Part shown: positions 42,581 through 50,736 of the stretch, one piece after another | Layout of the letters: every line of letters begins with the position of its first letter | Numbering within the stretch: the first letter of the stretch is position 1 | Assembly: GCF_003944715.1 (NCBI RefSeq) | Contig: NZ_RWIT01000002.1 | Coordinates: 558,001 to 622,000, forward strand | Source of the DNA: Hymenobacter rigui | Lineage (GTDB): Bacteria; Bacteroidota; Bacteroidia; Cytophagales; Hymenobacteraceae | Length of the DNA: 64,000 nt | Direction: 5' to 3' | Made by a program: the position numbers and the translations under genes | The notes under the pieces: model-generated | Told to the model about the DNA's origin: nothing | Database searches by the model: none | Seen by the model: only the letters and a program-made list of their open reading frames with translations

Positions 42581-43477
42581 ATGCATTACGCCTTATGGCC
42601 GCTGGCTTTGCTACTAGCCTGCACTGCCGCCCCCGCCGAAACATCAACCGAAACGCCGGTCGAAACTGCCTCCACCCCGGCCGAAACAGGGCCTCAACCA
42701 GCCGCTTACGCCTGGCTGCCTGCCAACGGCTACAACCCGCGCCAGACGGTGCAGGCCCGGTTTGCGCCACCCGCCGGCTACCAGCGTGTACCCGTCGCGG
42801 CCGGCTCATTCGGCCAGTGGCTGCGCTACCTGCCGTTGCTGCCCGTCGGCACGCCCGTAAAGCTGCATAACGGCCAGCTGAAAGACCGGCAGGATGTACA
42901 CGCCGCCGTGCTCCATATTGATGTGGGCCCGCGGGATTTGCAGCAGTGCGCCGATGCCGTTATCCGGCTGCGGGCCGAGTACCAGTTCAGCCAGCAGCCA
43001 GAACAGGTGCATTTTCACCTGACCAGCGGCGACGATATCCGGTTTCAGGACTGGTACAGCGGCACGGGGTTCCGGGTGGTGGGCGACGCCGTGCAGCCCG
43101 CCCCGCGCCCGGCCGAAGCCCCTACCCACGCCAGTCTGCGCCGCTACCTTGACCAGATTTTTACTTACGCCGGCACTCTGTCGCTGAGCAAGGAGCTGCG
43201 GCCGGTACCCCTGGCCCAGGTGCAGCCCGGCGACGTGCTCATCCGGGGCGGCTCGCCGGGGCATGCGGTGCTGGTGCTGGACGTAGCCGTGCAGCCAACT
43301 ACCGGCCGGCGGGTGGCCCTGCTGGCCCAGAGCTACATGCCCGCCCAGCAGATGCACGTGCTCAAAAATGTGTGGGATAATACCGGCCTCGGCGCCTGGT
43401 TTTTGCTTGACCCCGCCGCCTCGCAGGTCAGCACCCCGGAATGGACGTTCCGGACCAATGAGTTGAAACGATTTTAG
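42581..43477 (+). CDS. DUF4846 lipoprotein
   Basis: The ATG at 42581 (MHYALWPLALLLACTAAPAE) gives 298 residues with a short lipoprotein signal (Cys14) and a Thr/Glu/Pro-rich spacer (about 18-45). The remainder matches DUF4846, which occurs as a secreted protein in Bacteroidota: FGQWLRYLPLLPVGTPVKL, ADAVIRLRAEYQF, PGDVLIRGGSPGHAVLVLDVA and LLAQSYMPAQQMHVLKN. The GSPGHA and Gln-Ser motifs recall NlpC/P60-like folds, but no function is established. It stands alone between topA and the sirtuin gene. Confidence 0.85.
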   Translation: MHYALWPLALLLACTAAPAETSTETPVETASTPAETGPQPAAYAWLPANGYNPRQTVQARFAPPAGYQRVPVAAGSFGQWLRYLPLLPVGTPVKLHNGQLKDRQDVHAAVLHIDVGPRDLQQCADAVIRLRAEYQFSQQPEQVHFHLTSGDDIRFQDWYSGTGFRVVGDAVQPAPRPAEAPTHASLRRYLDQIFTYAGTLSLSKELRPVPLAQVQPGDVLIRGGSPGHAVLVLDVAVQPTTGRRVALLAQSYMPAQQMHVLKNVWDNTGLGAWFLLDPAASQVSTPEWTFRTNELKRF

Positions 43478-43530
43478 TACGGGCCGTGAGTAGGCGCCTG
43501 AACTTCAAACTGCTACACTAACCATACCTG

Positions 43531-44220
43531 ATGAAGAAGAAACTGGTAGCCCTGACCGGGGCCGGAATTTCGGCGGAGAGTGGCCTGGCCACGTTTCGGG
43601 CCTCGGATGGGCTCTGGGAAAATCACCGCATCGAGGAAGTTGCCACGCCCGAGGGCTGGGCCCGCAATCCGGCACTGGTGCTGGAGTTTTACAACCAGCG
43701 CCGCGCCGCCGCCCGCGCTGCCCAGCCCAATGCCGGCCACCGGGCATTGGCCGAGCTGGAGCAGGATTTTGAGGTGGTCATTGTAACCCAAAACGTAGAC
43801 GACTTGCACGAGCGGGCCGGCTCTTCCCGCGTAATTCACCTGCACGGACAGCTGTTTGAAAGCCGCAGCTCCCGCCACGAGGAGCTGGTGTACCCCATGC
43901 ACTCGGACCGGATTGAGCTGGGCGAGCTGTGCGAGAGAGGCCACCAGCTGCGCCCCAACATTGTGTGGTTTGGCGAGGCCGTGCCCCTACTGGAGCTGGC
44001 CGCCCATGAGGCCACCACCGCTGATGTATTTCTGGTAGTGGGCACCTCCCTGCAGGTGTACCCGGCCGCCGGGCTGGTTGATTACGTGCGGCGCGGCACG
44101 CCCATCTACATTATCGACCCCAGCCGCCCGCCCGTCAGCAGCCGGCCCAACCTACACTTCATCACCGAGCCCGCCACCGTAGGCGTACCGCAAGTGGCCG
44201 CCGAGCTGCGGGCCCAATAG
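43531..44220 (+). CDS. cobB: NAD-dependent protein deacylase, sirtuin (CobB-like)
   Basis: The protein has 229 residues, the size of class III sirtuins. They remove acetyl, succinyl or similar groups from lysines while consuming NAD. NAD-binding motifs are LTGAGISAESGLATFR, VVIVTQNVDDLHERAGS and the catalytic His in VIHLHGQLFE; later come NIVWFGEAVP and LVVGTSLQVYPAAGL. Between the catalytic His and NIVWFGE the four zinc-binding cysteines of E. coli CobB are absent (only one Cys, in LCERGHQLRP), so the small domain must be stabilised without zinc. The next gene starts 50 bp later. Confidence 0.93.
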   Translation: MKKKLVALTGAGISAESGLATFRASDGLWENHRIEEVATPEGWARNPALVLEFYNQRRAAARAAQPNAGHRALAELEQDFEVVIVTQNVDDLHERAGSSRVIHLHGQLFESRSSRHEELVYPMHSDRIELGELCERGHQLRPNIVWFGEAVPLLELAAHEATTADVFLVVGTSLQVYPAAGLVDYVRRGTPIYIIDPSRPPVSSRPNLHFITEPATVGVPQVAAELRAQ

Positions 44221-44270
44221 CGTGAACTTTGCAGTGCTGGCTATTGGCCCTGCTTCACCCATTCTCCCAC

Positions 44271-44825
44271 ATGGCTTCAATCGTTGGACACTGCGCGTTA
44301 GGCGCGACGCTGGGCAAGCTGCTGCTACCGGAGCGGCGCTACTGGCCGTACTGGGTGCTGGCCGCCGCCTGTGCTTTCCTGCCCGATGCCGACGTTATCG
44401 GCTTCAAGTTTCACGTACCATACGCCAGCCTCTGGGGCCACCGGGGGTTGAGCCACTCCCTGCTGGCAGCGGCCGTAGTGGCTACTGCCGTAACTGGCTA
44501 CTACCGCATCCGGCGTGGCCCCGCTACGCCGCCCCTGGCCCGGCTCTGGCTGCTGCTGTTTTTGGCCACGGCCTCGCACGGCGTGCTCGATGCCATGACC
44601 ACGGGCGGAGAAGGTGTCGCGTTTTTCAGCCCGTTCGATACGGAGCGGTACTTTTTCGGGCTGCGGCCCATTGCCGTTTCGCCCATTGGCGTGAAGAAAT
44701 TCGTGGGCGAATGGGCCGCCCGCGTGCTGCGCAGCGAGGTACAATGGGTGCTGCTGCCTTGTGCCCTGTTGCTGCTGGCTCAGTACAGTGCGCAACGCCT
44801 ACTGCGGCCGACAGCCGCTCGTTAA
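44271..44825 (+). CDS. Membrane-bound metal-dependent hydrolase, YdjM type
   Basis: The ATG at 44271 (MASIVGHCALGATLGKLLLP) gives 184 residues; another ATG at 44229 is open but lies directly after cobB. The family (DUF457/YdjM, sometimes linked to LexA-controlled genes) has several membrane helices and conserved polar residues: GHCALG, AFLPDADVIGFKF, WGHRGLSHSLL, ASHGVLDAMTTGGEGVAFF and FSPFDTERYFF. The His and Asp residues look like a metal site inside the membrane. The substrate is unknown. It probably shares a transcript with cobB. Confidence 0.87.
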   Translation: MASIVGHCALGATLGKLLLPERRYWPYWVLAAACAFLPDADVIGFKFHVPYASLWGHRGLSHSLLAAAVVATAVTGYYRIRRGPATPPLARLWLLLFLATASHGVLDAMTTGGEGVAFFSPFDTERYFFGLRPIAVSPIGVKKFVGEWAARVLRSEVQWVLLPCALLLLAQYSAQRLLRPTAAR

Positions 44826-44895
44826 CCAGAAATTAATGCGGAGTCAAATCAGAATGGCCGGTTTTCCGTAGAAGAGGCTTCTACACTCCCCTTCT

Positions 44896-47800
44896 ATGTC
44901 GTTTCGTTACTCGCGCATGCTGCTGGCTGGTCTGGGCCTGGCAGCCTCTACTCCGGTTTTTGCTCAGTCGGCCGCGCCGGCCCACACGGTTTTTTTGCTG
45001 GGCAATACGGCCACGGCGGAGCTGCCCACCGGACATTTACAGGCCCTGCGCCGCACACTGGAGCAGCAAACCGGCCCGTTTACCGTGGTTCACCTCGGTG
45101 ATATTGTAGGCAACGAGGGCCTGGGCTCGGCCAAGGATTCCAGCCAGGCCGGCCAGACGGCCCGCGCCGATGCGCTGATTGCGTTGGTGCAGGGCCTGCC
45201 CAACGGCAAAATCTACTTTCTGCCCGGCGACAAGGACTGGGCTAACTCCGGCCCCGATGGTCTGAAGCGGGTGCGGCGGCTGGAAAAGTATATTGAAGAC
45301 AAGCTGCCGGGCCAGAACGCCTTTCTGCCCACCGGCGGCTGCCCCGGCCCCGAAATAGTGGATGTGGCCCCGCTGGTGCGCTTGGTCGCCATCAACTCGC
45401 CTTGGTGGACGCACCCCTTCGACCGGCCCGAAGCCCCCGACACCGACTGCAAAACCATGACGGTGGAGGAGTTCCGCGAGCAGCTGCAGGATGTGCTGGA
45501 TGAAACAAAGGGCCGCAACGTGCTGCTGGTGGGCCACCAGCCGGTCATCAGCAACGGCGTGTACGGCGGCCACATGCCCCTGAGCCGCCACCTGCTGCCG
45601 CCCGTGGCCGGCACCGTGTACGCCGCCTACCGCCAGAACGTGGGCTCCCCCCGCGACCTGGCCAACCCTGCTTACCAGCAGTTCCAGAAGGAAATGCTGA
45701 ACACCCTGCGCGACCATCCCGGGGCCGTGTACGCCGCCGCCCACGACTTCAGCCTCCAGCTTACCGAGCAGCAGGGCAGCTACCACCTGATTTCGGGCTC
45801 TTTCGCGCAGAAACAACACGTGGGGGCCAACGCCAAGTCCCAGTTCAACGAAGCTGAAGAGGGTTTTTCCCGCCTCGACTACTACGCCGACGGCACCGTA
45901 AAAACGGCGTTTTATACGTTTGACAGCGGCAGCTCGGCCCGGGAGGCCTACGCGGCTACGCTGTTCCGCTCGGCCTGCGGGCCGAAGCAGGCCGGGGTGC
46001 CCGTCAACTCATTCATTCCAGAGTGCCCATCGGCCCCGAAAGGCGTGGCCCAGATGAAGCCCGATGCGCCTTTTGAAGCTACCCAAACACTGGCGGCCGG
46101 CAAGCAGTACGCCGGTACCGGCAGCTCCCGGTTCTGGCTGGGCAAGCTCTACCGTACTTCCTGGACGCAGCCGGTTCAGGTTCGTACCCTCAACCTCGAC
46201 ACCGAAAAAGGCGGCCTGCGCCCCTTCGGCCCCGGGGGAGGACGCCAGACGACTTCGCTCAAGCTCATTGCCGCCGACTCCTCAGAGTACGTGTTCCGCT
46301 CGGTGGATAAGGACGTTACCCGGATTCTGCCGCCGGAGCTGCGCCAGTCGTTTGCCGCCAATGTGCTGCGCGACATCACGCCCACGGCCCACCCCTACTC
46401 GGCGCTGGTAACGGGCTCGTTGCTGGATAAAACTGACATCCTGCACGCTCGGCCCCGGTTGTTTGTGCTGCCCGACAACAACCAGCTGGGCCCGTACCGG
46501 GAGCAGTTTGCCGGCCTGTTTGGCACCTTGGAAGACCGCCCGGTGGACCCCAAGCCCAACCTGCCCGGCTTCGGGGGGGCCGACGAGGTACGCCGCTCGT
46601 TCAGCTTCTTCCGTCAGCTCTACAAAGACAACGACAACCGCATCGACGCCGTGGCCCTGGGCCGGGCGCGGGCGTTTGATATGCTGGTGGCCGACTTCGG
46701 CAAGCACGAGGACAACTGGAAGTGGGCGGGCTTTAAGGACGGCAAGAAAACCGTGTACAAGCCCATTCCGCGCGACCGGGACCAGTCGTTCACGCTCTGG
46801 AACGGGGCTCTGACCTACCTGGCTAACCGGGAATGGGCCGTGCCCAGCATTGAAGGGTTTCAGGCCGAATTCGGCGACATGAAAAGCTTGAACTGGCCCG
46901 CCCGTCACCTGGATAGGTTTCTGCTGCAAAGTCTGAGCCGGGAGCAGTGGCAGGATATTGCCCGCTACATGCAGGAGCGCATCACACCCGCCGCCATCGA
47001 CGAAGCCACCGGCACCCTGCCCGCTGAGTTGAAAACCCTCTCCACCGACGAGCTGAACCGCAAGCTGAAAGCCCGCATCAAGGAGCTGCACAAGGCCTTG
47101 GACGAGTACTACCTGCTGCTGGCCAAGCGCGTGGACGTGGTGGGTTCTAACAAGGCCGAGGTATTCCGGGTTGACCGCCAGGCCGACGGCCGGGTGCGGG
47201 TGCAGCTGTTCGACAAAGCCAAGGAGGGCGACGAGCCCAATGGCCCGGCCCTGTTCGACCGGATCTTTTCGCCCAAGGAAACCGAAGAGATAAGCCTCTA
47301 CGGCCTCGATGGCAAGGATGTGTTTACGGTAACCGGTTCGGCCGGCAAAAGTGTGCTGGTGCGCATCATTGGGGGCGACGGCAAAGACCGGATTTCGGAC
47401 GATTCGCGCGTGAGCGGTTTGCGCACCCTCACCAAGGTGTACGATGTACCCGATACCGACCTGAAGCTGGGTTCGGAGTCGGATAACCGCACCTCCACAC
47501 GTCCCGACGTGAACCAGTACGACCGGGAGCAGTTCGAATTCAACACCTACAAGCCCCGCGCTACCGTCATCGTGAATGCCAACGACGGTATCGGGGTGGG
47601 CGCGGGCGTGGATTTCGTGCGCCAGGGTTTCCGCAAGCCGGGCTTCAAAAACCTGTACTCGTTTGACGTGCGGGGCTCCAGCGGCGGCAATTTTCAGGTG
47701 TCATTGGCTACGCGGCACCGCTACGCCTTTGGCAAGTGGGACGTGGGTGCCCGCACCGAGTATGGCAACTTCTTCCCGTTCTACAACTTCTTTGGGCTGG

Positions 47801-48618
47801 GCAACAACACTACCAAAGACCAGGGCCTCTACGACAACAAATACTATAAAGCCCGCTACAAAGGATTCACGCTGGATGCCTTCACCGAGCGAGTATTCTG
47901 GCAGCGCAGTCTATTCCGCATTGGGCCCAGCTATGAGCAATACACCTCCAGCTATGCCGCCGACAGCTACTTAGGCAAGTTGGAAAATGGGGGTATTCCG
48001 GTACCCGATGACCGTAAGCCCAACACCGACTTTCAACGCCTCATCGGCCTGAATGCGTTGCTGGATGTGGACCTAAGGGACCGGCAGAGCTTTGCCCGAC
48101 GCGGCGTGCGTCTGCGAGCCCAGCATGATACCTACCATCAGCTCAATGGCAACAAGGGTAACTTCGGCCTTACCCAGGGCTTTGCCGAGTACTACGGCAC
48201 GGCCCGTCTGGGCATTCCGGTAACGCTGGTGGTGAAGGGCGGCGGGGCTAAAAACTACGGCAACGACGACGACATTCCGTTCTACAAATTCGCCAACCTG
48301 GGCCTGCGCGAGGGGCTGCGGGGCTACTACCGCACCCGCTTTACCGGCGACGCCAGCCTCTACCTGAACACCGAGCTCCGCCTGGCCCTGGGCCGCGTGC
48401 AGACCTCCTTCCTACCCTTTTCCTATGGCATCTTCGGCCTCTACGACCGGGGCCGGGTGTACTACAAAGGTTCCTCGCCCGGGGGCTGGCACCAGGGCTA
48501 CGGAGCCGGCTTTTACATTGCCCCCGTATCCGACCAGCTGGCCCTATCGGTGTCTTACCAGAAATCGGTGGAAAATGGCCTGATTCAGTTCGGGCTGGGT
48601 TTCCGGTTGGATAACTAG
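44896..48618 (+). CDS. Metallophosphoesterase-like protein with outer-membrane beta-barrel
   Basis: The product is a 1240-residue secreted protein with a signal peptide (1-23, ending VFAQ). Residues about 30-340 resemble a calcineurin-type phosphoesterase: VVHLGDIVG, YFLPGDKDW, VLLVGHQPVISNG and VYAAAHDFSLQ; the usual GNHE and GHxH motifs are altered. The middle (about 560-780) includes DMLVADFGKHEDNWKWAGF and PRDRDQSFTLWNGAL, a pattern that looks like a kinase-fold catalytic loop (inference). The last 350 residues are beta-strand-rich and end in FGLGFRLDN, as expected for a BamA/TamA-like barrel. It would display a phosphatase on the outer membrane. ppx follows after 77 bp. Confidence 0.82.
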   Translation: MSFRYSRMLLAGLGLAASTPVFAQSAAPAHTVFLLGNTATAELPTGHLQALRRTLEQQTGPFTVVHLGDIVGNEGLGSAKDSSQAGQTARADALIALVQGLPNGKIYFLPGDKDWANSGPDGLKRVRRLEKYIEDKLPGQNAFLPTGGCPGPEIVDVAPLVRLVAINSPWWTHPFDRPEAPDTDCKTMTVEEFREQLQDVLDETKGRNVLLVGHQPVISNGVYGGHMPLSRHLLPPVAGTVYAAYRQNVGSPRDLANPAYQQFQKEMLNTLRDHPGAVYAAAHDFSLQLTEQQGSYHLISGSFAQKQHVGANAKSQFNEAEEGFSRLDYYADGTVKTAFYTFDSGSSAREAYAATLFRSACGPKQAGVPVNSFIPECPSAPKGVAQMKPDAPFEATQTLAAGKQYAGTGSSRFWLGKLYRTSWTQPVQVRTLNLDTEKGGLRPFGPGGGRQTTSLKLIAADSSEYVFRSVDKDVTRILPPELRQSFAANVLRDITPTAHPYSALVTGSLLDKTDILHARPRLFVLPDNNQLGPYREQFAGLFGTLEDRPVDPKPNLPGFGGADEVRRSFSFFRQLYKDNDNRIDAVALGRARAFDMLVADFGKHEDNWKWAGFKDGKKTVYKPIPRDRDQSFTLWNGALTYLANREWAVPSIEGFQAEFGDMKSLNWPARHLDRFLLQSLSREQWQDIARYMQERITPAAIDEATGTLPAELKTLSTDELNRKLKARIKELHKALDEYYLLLAKRVDVVGSNKAEVFRVDRQADGRVRVQLFDKAKEGDEPNGPALFDRIFSPKETEEISLYGLDGKDVFTVTGSAGKSVLVRIIGGDGKDRISDDSRVSGLRTLTKVYDVPDTDLKLGSESDNRTSTRPDVNQYDREQFEFNTYKPRATVIVNANDGIGVGAGVDFVRQGFRKPGFKNLYSFDVRGSSGGNFQVSLATRHRYAFGKWDVGARTEYGNFFPFYNFFGLGNNTTKDQGLYDNKYYKARYKGFTLDAFTERVFWQRSLFRIGPSYEQYTSSYAADSYLGKLENGGIPVPDDRKPNTDFQRLIGLNALLDVDLRDRQSFARRGVRLRAQHDTYHQLNGNKGNFGLTQGFAEYYGTARLGIPVTLVVKGGGAKNYGNDDDIPFYKFANLGLREGLRGYYRTRFTGDASLYLNTELRLALGRVQTSFLPFSYGIFGLYDRGRVYYKGSSPGGWHQGYGAGFYIAPVSDQLALSVSYQKSVENGLIQFGLGFRLDN

Positions 48619-48634
48619 TCGGCACGCCGACTAC

Positions 48635-48663
48635 TTTGTAGCCGCCGCGAAATCTTATATTTG
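48635..48663 (+). promoter_or_regulatory. Promoter TTTG-N17-TATATTTG for the Ppx gene
   Basis: TTTG (48635-48638) and TATATTTG (48656-48663) match both halves of the Bacteroidota consensus and are spaced by 17 nt. The start codon is 33 bp further on. Confidence 0.7.
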
Positions 48664-48695
48664 CCGCAGACTTCTTTCGCTCCAACCCTTTCTGC

Positions 48696-49688
48696 ATGGA
48701 ATATCCGCTCCTGAAACTGGCCGCCATTGACATTGGATCCAACGCTGTACGGTGCCAGATTTCGGCGGTTTTGCACTACGGTGACCGGTACCGACTCAAG
48801 CGCGTGGAGTACGTGCGCTACCCTTTGCGCTTGGGCGAGGACGTGTTTGCCAGCGGCCGGATTTCGGAGAAGAAGCAGCAGAAGTTCATCAAGTTTCTGC
48901 ACGCGCTGCGCCTGCTCATGGAGGTGCACGACGTAGCTCCCGACCACTACCTGGTGTGCGCCACCTCCGCCATGCGCACCGCCGAAAATGGTCGGGAAGT
49001 GGCCGCCCGCATTCAGCAGGAGCTCGGCATGACGGTGCAGGTAATTGACGGACAAGCCGAGGCCGCCTACATCAACCGCGTCATTGAAAACCTGCTGGAA
49101 GACAAGAAGCACTATCTGCACATTGACGTGGGTGGGGGCAGCACCGAGTTCAACATCTACCATAACCGCCGCAAGGTGGCGTCGCAGTCGTTTGAGGTGG
49201 GCAGCATCCGGCGCATGCAGCAGGAAGAAGCCGGCCTGAGTACCGAGGCCATGCGCGAAACCTGGCAGCGCATGGAGGAATGGGTGACGGAAAATGCCCG
49301 CCGCTACCACGTGTCCCGCGCCATTGGCACCGGCGGCAACATCAATAAGCTCTACAGCATGTCCCAGCCTCAGCTGGATAAGCCCGTTACGCGCAAGCGC
49401 ATTGCCACCGTCCTCGACCACCTCACCAGCATGACGATGGACGAGCGGGTAAACGTGGCCCTGCTCAACCCCGACCGGGCCGACGTCATCGTACCCGCCG
49501 GCCACATCTACCTCTCCGCCATGGAGTGGGCCGATGTGCACCAGATGATTGTTCCGGACATTGGTTTGAAAGACGGGATGCTGCAGGCCTTGTTTGAGGA
49601 CCATTTCGAGGAAATCCGGGCTTCAACTGACCACCAGCCCGGACATCCCAAGCCCACTGTGCAGCCCCGCCCCACGGAGGTAGAGTAG
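48696..49688 (+). CDS. Exopolyphosphatase, Ppx/GppA family
   Basis: The 330-residue protein has the actin-like ASKHA fold: LAAIDIGSNAVRCQI (phosphate 1 loop), YLVCATSAMRTAENG, VIDGQAEAAYI, HYLHIDVGGGSTEFNIY (phosphate 2 loop) and AIGTGGNINKLYSM. The family removes terminal phosphate from polyphosphate or hydrolyses pppGpp. It has only the catalytic module; the C-terminal HD-like half of E. coli Ppx is missing. Polyphosphate kinase lies 1 kb away on the other strand, so a polyphosphate role is likely. A 55-nt palindromic terminator follows. Confidence 0.92.
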   Translation: MEYPLLKLAAIDIGSNAVRCQISAVLHYGDRYRLKRVEYVRYPLRLGEDVFASGRISEKKQQKFIKFLHALRLLMEVHDVAPDHYLVCATSAMRTAENGREVAARIQQELGMTVQVIDGQAEAAYINRVIENLLEDKKHYLHIDVGGGSTEFNIYHNRRKVASQSFEVGSIRRMQQEEAGLSTEAMRETWQRMEEWVTENARRYHVSRAIGTGGNINKLYSMSQPQLDKPVTRKRIATVLDHLTSMTMDERVNVALLNPDRADVIVPAGHIYLSAMEWADVHQMIVPDIGLKDGMLQALFEDHFEEIRASTDHQPGHPKPTVQPRPTEVE

Positions 49689-49712
49689 GCATCTGCCCTT
49701 TCCTGAAAAGTC

Positions 49713-49767
49713 AGAAAAACCATACTCCAACTAGCTATTAAATAGTTAGTTGGAGTATGGTTTTTCT
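49713..49767 (+). terminator. 55-nt near-perfect palindrome after ppx
   Basis: AGAAAAACCATACTCCAACT and beyond pairs with its complement over 21 perfect bp, then 6 further pairs with one G-U, leaving almost no loop. The outer A and T runs make it a terminator in either orientation. DNA this symmetric can extrude as a cruciform. Confidence 0.8.
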
Positions 49768-49854
49768 ATTTACATAACTCTAATACGCTATGCTCTCCGT
49801 TTGACAAGTTCTGGCTGGATATGGTACGTTCGTATCACATTTAATTCAGCTGTT

Positions 49855-50658
49855 ATGAAACGCCATCCGTTATCCTTATTTGCGTTACCGCTCTTATCCG
49901 CATTGGTGTCCTGCGCCGCCTATCGACCCATTACCCCGCATCTGCCCACCGTGCATGCCAAGCAAGAGGCCGAAGTAACCGCCGGCGTCGATGGCAACCA
50001 TTTTGCCAATGCTCAAGCAGCTTACTCTCCTGTTAACCACCTGCTCCTGACAACTACGGTTGGCGGCAGCCTGCAGCGCCCTGGCAAACCCAGCACGCAA
50101 GATCAATCTACCCAGCGCCACGCCCGTGTGGGTCTGGGCGTTTACCTGCCCCTCGATTCGACCTCCTGGCTCACCGTTACCGGCGGCGGCGGCACGGCCC
50201 ACAGCTTCGTAAGTGCCCTCAGCTCCCCTTATCTTAACCAATTCACCACTGTGGACAGCCGGCAGTTGTATGGGTTGATAGGGCTGCAGAAACAGCTTAC
50301 CAGCCGCTACGTTTTGTGCTCTATCGGGCTGGCCTACGAAGCCACGCTGCTGAATTATCGGCGCTACTCCGTCCTGACTACCCGCCAAACCGAAACCGGA
50401 GAAGAATACCAGCGTGATGACCTCCGGTATCCGGTTCCCAATCTGCTGCGACACGCCGTGTGGGGGCAGCTGGAACTGGGCTCCAGGAACTTCCCCGCGC
50501 TGCAGTTTCGCCTGAACGGGGGGTATTCTACAGCATCCGGGCCCTCCACTGCCGCCACCTCGGCACTACGCAGTGTTATTCGGGAGGAGAAAAACAACGA
50601 GTTTCTGGCACAGGCCAGCGTTGTATTTTACCCGCATCTGCTGAAAAAGAAACGATAA
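49855..50658 (+). CDS. Lipoprotein, probably a small beta-barrel, unknown function
   Basis: The ATG at 49855 (MKRHPLSLFALPLLSALVSC) gives 267 residues with a lipoprotein signal ending at Cys20. The rest alternates polar and hydrophobic residues (EVTAGVDGNHFANAQAAYSP, LLLTTTVGGSLQ, HARVGLGVYLPL, YVLCSIGLAYEATL, GQLELGSRNFPALQFRLNGG), as in outer-membrane barrel or porin-like lipoproteins of Bacteroidota. I recognise no named family. It converges on ppk1 with a shared terminator between them. GC content is slightly below average. Confidence 0.7.
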   Translation: MKRHPLSLFALPLLSALVSCAAYRPITPHLPTVHAKQEAEVTAGVDGNHFANAQAAYSPVNHLLLTTTVGGSLQRPGKPSTQDQSTQRHARVGLGVYLPLDSTSWLTVTGGGGTAHSFVSALSSPYLNQFTTVDSRQLYGLIGLQKQLTSRYVLCSIGLAYEATLLNYRRYSVLTTRQTETGEEYQRDDLRYPVPNLLRHAVWGQLELGSRNFPALQFRLNGGYSTASGPSTAATSALRSVIREEKNNEFLAQASVVFYPHLLKKKR

Positions 50659-50678
50659 ACGCATTGTAGATCAATAAC

Positions 50679-50720
50679 CCGGCTCCGGTAAGCCTCCTAT
50701 TCAATGCTTACCGGGGCCGG
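50679..50720. terminator. Bidirectional terminator between the lipoprotein gene and ppk1
   Basis: CCGGCTCCGGTAAGC (50679-50693) pairs with GCTTACCGGGGCCGG (50706-50720) over 15 bp with one G-U pair. The flanking genes are convergent. Confidence 0.75.
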
Positions 50721-50736
50721 ATTCCTTCAGAATAAT

